Assembly: GCA_030144725.1 (NCBI GenBank)
Contig: JASKMD010000021.1
Span: 951,768 to 1,015,767 of the forward strand
DNA: 64,000 bases
Direction: 5' to 3'
DNA from: Haematococcus lacustris
Taxonomy: Eukaryota; Chlorophyta; Chlorophyceae; Chlamydomonadales; Haematococcaceae
Shown here: one piece after another, positions 12,901 through 29,228 of the stretch
Layout of the letters: each line of letters begins with the position of its first letter
Position numbering within the stretch: the first letter of the stretch is position 1
The notes under the pieces: generated by a model
Told to the model about the DNA's origin: nothing
The model's database searches: none
What the model saw: only the letters and a program-made list of their open reading frames with translations
Made by a program: the position numbers and the translations under genes

Positions 12901-13569
12901 GCGGAAGGGGTTGGGAGGTGGAAGAGGGCGGAAGGGGTTGGGAGGTGGAAGAGGGCGGAAGGGGTTGGGAGGTGGAAGAGGGGATGCACAGGTAGAGAAT
13001 CAGAGGGCCCTGAGCTGGCCTAGCCCACCACTGCACCTGGTGCTATCCCCTGGGCTGTGTGGCGGCTGCAGGCAGCGGTGCCCCTGTGCCCAGGCGCCAC
13101 AGCGCCCCCCACAGTGGCATCAGTCAGCCTGTATAAGTGGGACGGCGTCATGCAGGTGGGCACCCTGCTCGCCCCCCGCCCAGCCGCTGCCTGTCCCATG
13201 CCTTCCCCATGCCTGCCCAGGCTCAGCAGGGGCTCGCAGGCATGAGGCTATTCTGATCCAACGAGGCAGCAGCAGAAGTAGTTGCCACTGGTGTCACAGC
13301 AGTTTGGCCAGGTGTTACTGAAGTGTGATCATGCGAAATGTTTGGCGGTGCCCGCGTGTCTCCCGCATCCGCAGTTCCAGGACCTGGTCATCACAGGCCC
13401 GATGTCCGCGATCGCCAAGTCCAGCATTGAGCGCTTCCAGCTCGCTCTGGCGGTTTCTTCCGGCAGCCTGCTGGGCCGGTTGTGGTTGCTGTCCGAGGCC
13501 GTCACTACCATTCTCGGCGCGTGGTGGCCACGACGCGTATTGCCCACTGTTGCGGTTGCACTTGCATGA
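6966..13569 (+). CDS. FAD/NAD(P)H oxidoreductase, AIFM2/FSP1-like
   Basis: Exons: 6966..7097, 7248..7356, 7565..7686, 8120..8292, 8470..8575, 8869..8953, 9992..10041, 10714..10806, 11500..11649, 13072..13155 and 13375..13569 (TGA), about 432 residues, all in phase. Intron 2 uses a GC donor (ACAG|GCAAG). Two Rossmann motifs are visible, VVVVGASFAG at residues 10-19 and VVVVGGGTVG at 145-154, plus LPYDYLVFATG between them and the FAD-binding IYACGDVADL at 297-306. This is the pyridine nucleotide-disulfide oxidoreductase fold. Spacing and the C-terminal half resemble AIFM2/FSP1 and plant homologues, which use NAD(P)H to reduce quinones; the substrate here is inferred. The last about 35 residues are hydrophobic and could contact a membrane. 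Introns 7 and 9 hold large repeats. Alternatives are other AIF-like or type II NADH dehydrogenase-like enzymes. Confidence 0.76.
10221..10691. repeat. (CCCTGA)n array in oxidoreductase intron 7
   Basis: Hexamer CCCTGA repeated more than 70 times, with interspersed CCCCTGA variants clustered at both ends. It ends about 20 bp before the exon 8 acceptor. It differs by one base from the TTAGGG telomere unit (CCCTAA). Confidence 0.95.
11944..12980. repeat. 27-bp minisatellite in oxidoreductase intron 9, about 38 copies
   Basis: The unit starts GTTGGGAGGTGGAAGAGGGC and is 27 bp long. Copies differ mainly by a T/C change at one position (GTTGGG or GCTGGG), and a block of C-type units sits near 12000-12240. 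A shortened unit near 12335 and single inserted G bases near 12610 and 12850 change the frame. Because 27 is a multiple of three, long spurious ORFs exist in several frames. Confidence 0.95.
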
Positions 13570-13874
13570 CTGCCTCGGTACTCGCCCTGTGGCCTCGCAT
13601 CGCCGTTCCTGGCAATACCTGGTGTGCTCTGTGTAGCTGAATGCCGGGGAACGTCAGGGACATTATGCTGCAGGTAATTGCTTCAAGTTGCTTATTAAAA
13701 ATACCTTATTTATAGATTTCTCAAAAATGTAAAGCGCAACGTTGGAGAAGTAAACGTTAGAGACTACATGCACAGTCCTTGTGGTTGTTGCAGTCATGAC
13801 ATCTATATGCCAAGGGCGGCATGGAAGCCGCCATTTTACCCGCTTTTCATCACCGTGCTGGCAGCATGGCCGGG
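13570..13874. terminator. Convergent 3' region, oxidoreductase / kinase
   Basis: This 305-bp region lies between two convergent stop codons. On the plus strand TGTAA, the usual green-algal poly(A) signal, occurs at 13728-13732, 159 nt after the oxidoreductase stop. The region around it is AT-rich. No matching TGTAA for the minus-strand kinase was found here, so its transcript may run further or use a variant signal. Confidence 0.5.
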
Positions 13875-21634
<7,760 letters not shown>

Positions 21635-21931
21635 GGTAGTGCTGCTGGTGGTTATGCTAGTCTTCCTATGCTGGCGATGATCCTATCAGCCAGGCCAGGT
21701 TTGCCTGCACAAAAGACCTGCAGCTAGCGATTGACCGTTTTCATCATTTTGCACGGCCTCCACCCCCCCTCAGTGGCCGAGTTAGCATTTCTGTAGGTCA
21801 CTCTACTCAAGCAAAGCGGCAAAGCAAGCAAAGGGGCAGCTTACACCACAGCGGTCCCTGCGCAGTATACTTTTACTAGAACAGTATTGAGACATAAAGC
21901 GTCCGGGTAAGCGCCGGCTTAGACCTGCAGT
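21635..21931. promoter_or_regulatory. 297-bp bidirectional promoter, kinase / RPF1
   Basis: This is the only DNA between two divergent start codons, so the kinase and RPF1 probably share promoter elements and 5' UTRs here. No TATA box or named motif is clear. It includes an AGCAAAGCGGCAAAGC stretch near 21810. Confidence 0.5.
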
Positions 21932-24900
21932 ATGAAAGCGGACGGCGAGAAGAAGCGGAAACGGAGGAGCAAGCAGGATGCCGGGGATGGAGACGACGGC
22001 AAACCCAGCACTAGCGGGAGTGACGGGCCGTCTGTGGGCAAGCAAACCAGCGGCATCAGGAATAAGCTTGTGCGCTCTGAGATGTACGCAAAGCTCAAGC
22101 ACAAGGCGCTGGTAATGAGCGGACCTTGCAGCTGCCAATTTCTAGATTCAGCTCCACCTCCACTCCAGCATCAGCATCAACTCCAGCTGCAGCCATGTCC
22201 TTGTCCTCGTCCCCTTGCCCACACCCCTGCAGAAGAAGAAAAAGTCAGACCGGCTGAAGCGGAACAAGGCTGATGAGAAAGCCATAGCCCAGGGCTTGGA
22301 GCCGCCCCCACGCCAGCAGCAAAAGGTTTGTTAGCGATGGCCAAGCTCAGCCTGAGCCAGGGACTAGCAGGACGCAGGACGCAAACACATCCGTCATACC
22401 TCTCAGCATGGCTCTGTCTGCTGCAGCCAGTTGCATTGTCAAGCAGTGGCCGTGATGCTCCCGCCACTGCGGGTGCTGCCACTGCGGCGCTTGGTGATGC
22501 TGGTGATAGCATCCGGTGCTAACGGTACCGATGTCGCAGTCCCTGCACCTGTAGATGGTGGTTGTGTTGGTTGTGGTGGCTACAGACTATAGAGAACACA
22601 CGAGAGAAGGACGAGACGCTGGTGACCGGGGACGATGAGGAGGTCCAGGCAGACGAGGAGCAGGATGAGTTTGCAGGTAGCCCTACCAGCCTATTCACCC
22701 ACCTGCCCGCCTTCCTGCCCACCTGCCTGCCTGGCCACTCCCACTCCCACTGCCCTCCCAGCCTGACCTCCCACCTGCCTGCTCGCCTGCCTGCCTGCCT
22801 GCCCACCCACCTGCCTGCCTGCCCACTCACCTGCCTGGCAACCCTGCACCTCCCTAGAAGCTGCTAGGTAGCTACAGCAGCTGCCTCTGCACTGCTCCTG
22901 CCTCTGCTGCTGTCTGTAGCAGCGGCAGGGCAGGCCACAGCGAGCTGCGAGTCAGGGCAGTAACCGGTGCTGGGCAGGTGCAGGTGCAGCAGTGACAGTT
23001 GCAGCGGCAGGGTCCAGCTGCGCTGAGCAGGCCAGCAGGGCTGGTGGCGGTGGGCAGCAGAGGGCAGCGGGCTGTCCTGCAGTGCTCAGCGCTGGGTCAG
23101 CATGGTGGGCATGCAACCGCTTGCTGTGGCGGCCCGGGCACCAGGGTTGCACACACCCCCTGTTGAGGGTTGCTGGCCTGCTCCATGCGGCACTGCTGGA
23201 TGCAGCAGCAGGCAGCAAGGCAGGGAGGCTGGGCTGCAGGAGGGGTCACAGGCCGGCAGGGACTTGACTGTCAGTGCTTGACAGCCAGCCAGCCAGCAGC
23301 AGCAGCAACGCATCATGCCCGCGTGCTGGTGTTGCTGCTCCACACTTGCGCATAGTGTGAGCCGTTTCAGTGCTTTCTCCCAAGGGGCAGTGTGACAATG
23401 CCACCCTACATCAGAAGCCACGTGGGCACACAGACCCTGCTGGGGGCTGGAGGCCAGCTCCAGGCAGCCCTGCTGATTGCAGCAGCCAGGGCGTGTACCC
23501 ACCCACCCCGCTGCACCCCGCTCTCTGCCTCACTCTCAGGAGGGCCTGGCCTCCCTCATGGCCACGCAGCGCCCACCCCCTGCTCTCAGGACCCCCTGCT
23601 CGCCTGCGCCTGTGTGCGCCTGTGTGGCCGCAGAGCACTTTGCGCGCAGCCGGCCCCCCAAGGTGCTCATCACCACCTGCTACAAGCCAACCAAGGTCAT
23701 GTACACCTTCATCTCAGAAATGCTGGTGAGGGGCAGGGGCGGGGGCAGGGACAGGGGATGGAGGGGCAGGATCAGGGGCAGGGGTAGGGTTGCAAAAGCA
23801 GGGGGTGTGGCAGTTAATGCTGTCCTGCAGTGTAGCCAGGTGTACAGGTACTGCCAGGACCTGCCAAGGGGTGGAGCTGGAGGGCTTAGCCAAGTGTTTC
23901 AGGAAGGGCAGCTAAGGGGTGGCCACGCTTGAGGGGCAAAGCTCATAGGAGTATCATCTGCTCCATGGCATGTGCTTGCCTAAGCCTGCCCAGTTGCCTG
24001 CCTGCCTGGCTGCCCACCCTGCCCTCCCTCATCCCCGCCCCCACCCACCCCCACTGCCCCTCCTGCCCGCCTGACTGGTTGACCCCATGACTGCCTTCCC
24101 CCAGCCCTGGGCTCCCTGACCCGCTGCCGCCTGGCCTGCCCTGCGCCCTGCCAGGAGCTGTTGCCGCATGCCGAGTACTACAAACGCGGCGGCTTCCCCC
24201 TTAAGAAGATCGTGCAGTGGGCAGCCAGCCGGGACTACACGGACCTCATGGTGTTCAATGAGGACCACAAGCAGGTGGGTCCAGGGAGGGGGAGGGAGGG
24301 CCAGGTGGGGGAGGGGGAGGGGGAGGGGGAGGGGGAGGGGGAGGGGGAGGGGGAGGGGGAGGGGGAGGGGGAGGGGGAGGGGGAGGGGGAGGGGGAGGGG
24401 GAGGGGGAGGGGGAGGGGGAGGGGGAGGGGGAGGGGGAGGGGGAGGGGGAGGGGGAGGGGGAGGGGGAGGGGGAGGGGGAGGGGGAGGGGGAGGGGGAGG
24501 GGGAGGGGGAGGGGGAGGGGGAGGGGGAGGGGGAGGGGGAGGGGGAGGGGGAGGGAAAGAGACCTGGAGGTTACAAAGCAGCACTGCAAGGCCAATGTGA
24601 ATGACTGACTATCTGCCCTGTCTCGACCACTGCGATCGCCCAACCGCCCATCGTCCCAACCGGCGTCTCTGTCGTGTCTTGCATACAGCCTCTGCTGCTG
24701 GCATGCGCAGGTGAACGGGCTGCTGCTGGTCCACCTGCCAGGGGGCCCCACTGCACGCTTCAGGCTGTCCTCCCTGGTGTTGGGCAAAGACATCCTGGGT
24801 CATGGCAGGTGCGCTGGAACACAGCACAGCACAGCACAGCACAGCACAGCACAGCACTGCTGGCCACCCCACCCCCGTTACTCCCCCCTGCCCTGCTCTG

Positions 24901-26411
24901 CCCCCCATGGCCTTCAGAGCCACTCCGCACAAGCCTGAGATGGTGCTCAACAACTTTGGCACCCGGCTGGGCAGAAGAGTGGGGCGCATGTTTGCATCGC
25001 TGTTTGCTCAGGTAAGACCTGGCTGGAGCCGCCCTTGGCCTTGCCTCCTCACCTTGGCTCTACCCCCACCCATCAACGCTCACCTGCTCCTGACCGCCCT
25101 GTGACTCGCTGGCCCTGCCTGCACCACCCCAGGCCAGCGTGCCCTATAGCCTGTTTGCCCTGTCATGACACATGCCTGCTCCACCTTTTCCCTCTTTTCC
25201 TCCCTATCCTCTTTTCCCCCTTTTTCCCATTCTATCCCATCTTCCCCATTCCATATCCCCCATCACATTCGCCCTTTCCCACCATGTTATGTCTAGCAGT
25301 GAGTGGATAGTGCATGGCAAGATCAACCATGCAGCTGTGCCCTGCCCTGACATTTAGCACTGGTCTGCCAGGTCTGCCCCACATTGTGCTGCTTGGGCTG
25401 TCACCTAGGCCTGTGCCAGGGCAAGCAGGCTATCAAGCAGGGCCATGCTGGCTGTTGAGCTGTCCAGACATTTATACATAGCCATTCATACCATCCAGAC
25501 ACACATAACCAGCGTCCAGCCCGAATTTGAACCTGGATCCTCCTGTCAGAATATCCGTGGATTGCCTTGTGTGCGCCCTGTACTGCTTTCCAGGGCATGG
25601 GTCCTGCTGGGCTTGGCTTGCTCCTTTTCATGTTTGAAACAAACGCCGTGAGGCTCCTTGCAATGCTATCAGCGTTTAAGTTGTGATCGCCGCAACTCCA
25701 GCAAACTCACTCCCGGGATGTTCACCCAGTCCGTCACCCAACCACTCAACGAATGTCGCATTGCAGGACCCCAGCTTTCGAGGCAGGCGCGTAGTGGCGT
25801 TCCACAACCAGCGCGACTTCATTTTCGTACGCCATCACCGCTACGTGTTCGAGGAGAAGGAGAAGCGCGTGGCAGCGGAGCTCGCGCCGGGCACCGCACC
25901 GGCTGCCGCCAAGTCAGCCAAGAAGACGCGAGTGGAGAAGGTGGTGGGCGCGAGACTGCAGGTGAGCTGGCGCTTGGCGTGCTTGCACAATCGCTGGGTG
26001 CATGCGGCATTTTCCGCTCGTGTTGGATCCTGCGGGTTAGGCGGTTGTAGTGCCCCGATGTCAATCAGCTGTTAGTTATATCACATGTGTCAGGCCTGGT
26101 TGTTACTTGCTGGCCTGGCGGCCAGGGTTGTGTCATAGTGCCTTCATCCTGTCACGGCCTTCCTAAGCCTTGCCCTCACCACGCCTCGCCACGCCATGCC
26201 CTTCTATGCCACACCACGCCACACTTTGCGCCCTGCATCAACAGTGTGTGTGCCTACCACGTACACACTGCCCCCTTGGCAGGAGCTGGGCCCGCGGTTC
26301 ACCCTGAAGCTAGAAGCCCTGCAGAAGGGCACGTTCGACAGCAAGGGCGGCGAGTTTGAATGGCTGAGGAAGAGTGACCTGGGCACCTCACGGCGCAGGT
26401 TCTTCCTGTGA
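21932..26411 (+). CDS. RPF1: Ribosome production factor 1 (Brix domain)
   Basis: Exons: 21932..22111, 22233..22325, 22586..22676, 23634..23725, 24155..24274, 24711..24808, 24918..25011, 25767..25961 and 26283..26411 (TGA), 363 residues, all in phase and close to the family size of about 350. The lysine-rich N-terminus (residues 1-90) suits a nucleolar protein. [13 protein letters not shown] is followed by the Brix domain: [72 protein letters not shown] and [18 protein letters not shown], ending [12 protein letters not shown]. By family knowledge RPF1 binds 27S pre-rRNA and acts in early 60S subunit assembly in the nucleolus. It is divergent from the kinase. Intron 5 carries a (GGGGGA)n array. 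TGTAA at 26769-26773, 358 nt after the stop, is a candidate poly(A) signal. Confidence 0.95.
24306..24555. repeat. (GGGGGA)n array, about 41 units
   Basis: A perfect hexamer array in RPF1 intron 5 that starts about 30 nt after the exon 5 donor, G-rich on the coding strand. The poly-Glu/Gly, poly-Arg/Gly and poly-Pro ORFs across it are artefacts. Confidence 0.97.
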
Positions 26412-26663
26412 CGGGGGTCTCTTCGTATGCACGAATGCATCTTGGGGTCATGGGGACTCTTCGTCAGAAAATGGCGCATGCATGGGGCTAGGGAGGGTCT
26501 GTCAAGGGGGCTATCAGGCTACAGGGCTAGGGAGGTCTGACGGCTGCAAAGGTGCAACGTGCGACAAGACGTCTCAGCAAGACACGCCGCGCGTACACAC
26601 GTAGGGTTAGGGACAATGACACATTGGCATTCCTCATCCTCATCCGCAGCCCCTCGGCCACGG

Positions 26664-26935
26664 TCAGGTGGCCCCAACTAACAGAGAACCTACCCCTAAT
26701 CAAAACGAATCCGCGTCTCAGCCACGTGGTCTCTAATTATGCTACGCACATCCCCGGATAGAGCACTCTGTAAGCTACGGGGCGAAGCGTATTTCATTTA
26801 TTTCCGTGCATTGCGCTGAGCGCACTGGCGGCGCAAATTTCGACATTCAGATTTATGCTTGTTTTCCTCATGCGCGCCTCGCCGACGTGGCCCAGTAGCC
26901 CCTGCAAACAGTCATGGACCGTCGCCGCAGTAAAA
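26664..26935 (-). repeat. Dispersed repeat, minus-strand copy
   Basis: Read on the minus strand this segment matches 56908-57222 on the plus strand with many substitutions. Shared blocks include TGACTGTTTGCAG, CTACTGGGCCACGTCGG, GGCTGAGACGCGG and TTAGTTGGGG near the common end. It covers part of the RPF1 3' flank. No ORF is common to both copies, so it is probably a non-coding mobile element remnant. Confidence 0.7.
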
Positions 26936-27587
26936 GAGTTGATGGCATGCCAAACCGATGTAACTGAGCAGTACGCATGCCCTGGCCAGGCCCCACAAGG
27001 TGTGTAGGATTACCTTGCTGGGCAGTTTGTGTCCAGTCTCTCACGCCCGCCCTGCGCTTGCGTGACGAGCTCGTGTTCAACTCCGCTGTGGTCCCCTGCT
27101 GCTCCTCAGCTGCAGCAACAAGTGGATAGGTGAGCAGCCCTCGGGCTGCACTTGCATCAGCTGCCTGCTGCTGCCTGGGGGGTGCAGCAGGAGGGGGAGG
27201 CAGGTCAGGGGCTGCACCTGCACCAGCTGCCTGCTCCTGCCTGGGGGGTGCAGCAGGAGGGGGAGGCAGGTCAGGGGCTGCACCAGCTGCCTGCTGCTGC
27301 CTGGGGGGTGCAGCAGGAGGGGGAGGCAGGTCAGGGGCTGCACCTGCACCAGCTGCCTGCTGCTGCCTGGGGGGTGCAGCAGGAGGGGGAGGCAGGTCAG
27401 GGGCTGCACCTGCACCAGCTGCCTGCTGCTGCCTGGGGGGTGCAGCAGGAGGGGGAGGCAGGTCAGGGGCTGCACCTGCACCAGATGCCTGCTGCTGCCT
27501 GGGGGGTGCAGCAGGAAGGGGGAGCAGGTCAGGGGCTGCACTTGAAGCTATTGAAGCTCGGCCTCGCGTGTTTAAACCCTTTAGCAC
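26868..27587 (-). CDS. Unrecognised proline/alanine-rich repeat ORF
   Basis: A 239-codon open frame starting MLKGLNTRGRASIAS. Residues about 15-150 are six copies of a 20-22 residue unit (core PDLPPPPAAPPRQQQA), encoded by the 66-bp minisatellite at 27150-27545. Downstream comes SSSRKRRAGVRDW, then sequence lying inside the dispersed repeat at 26664-26935. A possible GT donor after TQTAQQ would change the end. No family is recognised. The ORF could be fortuitous because the repeat unit is a multiple of three and GC-rich. There is no evidence of expression. Confidence 0.25.
   Translation of the reverse strand: MLKGLNTRGRASIASSAAPDLLPLPAAPPRQQQASGAGAAPDLPPPPAAPPRQQQAAGAGAAPDLPPPPAAPPRQQQAAGAGAAPDLPPPPAAPPRQQQAAGAAPDLPPPPAAPPRQEQAAGAGAAPDLPPPPAAPPRQQQAADASAARGLLTYPLVAAAEEQQGTTAELNTSSSRKRRAGVRDWTQTAQQGNPTHLVGPGQGMRTAQLHRFGMPSTLLLRRRSMTVCRGYWATSARRA
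27150..27545. repeat. 66-bp minisatellite, six copies
   Basis: The block GGTGCAGCAGGA recurs at 27181, 27247, 27307, 27373, 27439 and 27505. Spacing is 66 bp except one 60-bp unit, which lost exactly six bases and so kept the reading frame of the proline-rich ORF. Confidence 0.93.
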
Positions 27588-27944
27588 TGGCGGTTTTGTC
27601 GTTATCTACTACCTAATGCAATTGATGTTGAGCAGCTGAGATGTGTCCGCGATCGCTTGCGCCGGCATGGCCTCAAACACTAGAATTAACGCGCCGCTTG
27701 CCAGGAGACGCGCAGTAATTCGCAGCTGCCAATGTGACAAACGCTATTGAAAACGGCGCAGTATTGATAGAATATTTGCATGAAGACTACCTACCCCGTG
27801 TTGGGACCACCTGACCCACGGCCCCCATCCTTTGTGACGCGGCACACGGCACGGGTCGGGTGGTGACGATGATGCATGCATCAGGGAAATATCATATGCC
27901 TGGTGTGTCCCCAACCTGTGAACCCCTCTCGTTGCTGGCTGGTC

Positions 27945-29111
27945 TGCTGGTCACCCCCGCCATTGGCCCCGCAAATGTGAGACGGTCTGGGGCGCGAATC
28001 TCCGTGTAGCTCGTGACAAAGTTTTGACGGGTGTAACAGGCGTATCCGGCACCCACCATCCGCAAAACACTAGCTCAGATCGGCGCCCGCCCAAACCTGA
28101 CCTGTGCCTTCCGCTCCTAAAAGACTCACGCACATCATAAGGCGAGGCTGGCAATCCTTTTACGCACGCCGTAAGCCAACGACACAAGTGAAGTACGCCT
28201 GCTTGCATGTCATTGCATGGAGCGTATAATTTGTGACTATGCGCACAAGTCAGCCAGCTGGCACCCCTTACCTCATTTACGTCGCGGCATGACTCTATGC
28301 AAATAAAGCTGCATCATGACAGCGCTACATCATCACTTGGCACTATGTTGTGGGGATGGCTCGGGATGGCTCTGGCTTTCAGTGTTACATGTGCCGTGGT
28401 GCCTCAACCTTCTCCCTCAACTTCAGCAGGAACATGTCACGCAACTCATTCTTTGATTTACTTGATACCACTTCATTGCAAAACAACAAGTTGTAGACCA
28501 CTTCACTCCTGGAACTGTGCTACCAAGGCAAGCTCTGCCTCATTGTCAAACTGTGGTTGGGGTGCTCTTGGCAGGCTGACTGGCTGCTCTGGCTGTGATG
28601 GTCGACCAGAGGGTAGCCTCCGGGCTGTTGTAGGGCACCACATTGCCAACACCTGCAAAACAAAAGACACATTACACAACGTGTAGACCACTTCAACGGT
28701 GCATTTGGTGCAATTGGTGCAATTGGTGCAATTGGTTGCGGTGCAATTGGTTGCATGTGTTAGCATCGTAAAACATCGCATCGCAAAACGCACTAAGAAA
28801 CAGCACCCCGTGCTTACCTGGGATGTATTCGCGAGTTGCTTGTCCGACGGCAGCAAAGGCTGCTCGGCACGGAACTGCCTCCGGCCACCAATCCACCTCT
28901 CCTATTGCGACACGCATCTAAACAGATGGAGCATGGCATTGCGAAGCTAATCAAGTCGTCGAGACAATGAAGTACACTCGACAAAAGAGGGCCTAACCTG
29001 CTAGCGACACCGTTGTGAGATGTAGAGCCCAACGGTGAAAGAATTACATGCAGCGGATCAAAGACGGTGTCAAAAAGTGAATTGCGGGGCCAATGGCGGG
29101 GGTGACCTGCT
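27945..29111. mobile_element. 1.16-kb TIR transposon with 4-bp TSD and a related empty site
   Basis: The element spans 27949-29107. Its first 26 bp, starting GGTCACCCCCGCCATTGGC, are an exact inverted repeat of its last 26 bp (29082-29107). TGCT flanks both ends (27945-27948 and 29108-29111). The joined flanks, CTCGTT-CTGGCTGGTCTGCT plus -ACCAGT-GCC, match the uninterrupted sequence at 30279-30311, which is a paralogous empty site. No complete transposase is visible, so it is probably non-autonomous. The 4-bp duplication argues against hAT, Tc1/mariner and PIF. Superfamily is not assigned. Confidence 0.85.
28546..28917 (-). CDS. Possible two-exon small ORF inside the TIR element
   Basis: Exon 1 is 28917..28818 (start MRVAIGEVDWWPEAVPCRA) and exon 2 is 28652..28546, joined by a GT-AG intron with a good GTAAGC donor and TTTTGCAG acceptor. 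The frame is kept to a TGA, giving 68 residues. The intron holds a GCAATTGGT iteration near 28708-28755. No family is recognised. It could be a transposon gene remnant or a chance ORF. Confidence 0.25.
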
Positions 29112-29228
29112 CACCAGTTGCCAGAATATACTGCTTTTTCAACGGCCTGAAGCCAGCACCAGCACCAAAGCTTTACAAGCCCCAGATGCACTCCTGACCT
29201 ACGTTTCAAGATCCTGATCCTGTAGCTG
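29112..29228 (+). repeat. Dispersed repeat, copy interrupted by the TIR element
   Basis: This matches 30297-30414 at roughly 80% by eye. Long shared blocks include TTTTCAACGGCCTG and CAGCACCAGCACCAAAGCTT. The left part of the same copy continues at 27925-27948, on the other side of the TIR transposon. Confidence 0.85.

Noticed and set aside
11944..12980. CRISPR array
   Set aside because: The units are contiguous 27-mers without spacers in a eukaryotic intron; the same holds for the 66-bp and 28-bp arrays.
11724..13321. Very long ORFs (up to 472 codons) on both strands
   Set aside because: They are frames through the 27-bp minisatellite. A unit length divisible by three keeps frames open. 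The real coding exons end at 11649 and resume at 13072.
24161..24793. Poly-Glu/Gly, Arg/Gly and poly-Pro ORFs
   Set aside because: They are translations of the (GGGGGA)n array in RPF1 intron 5.
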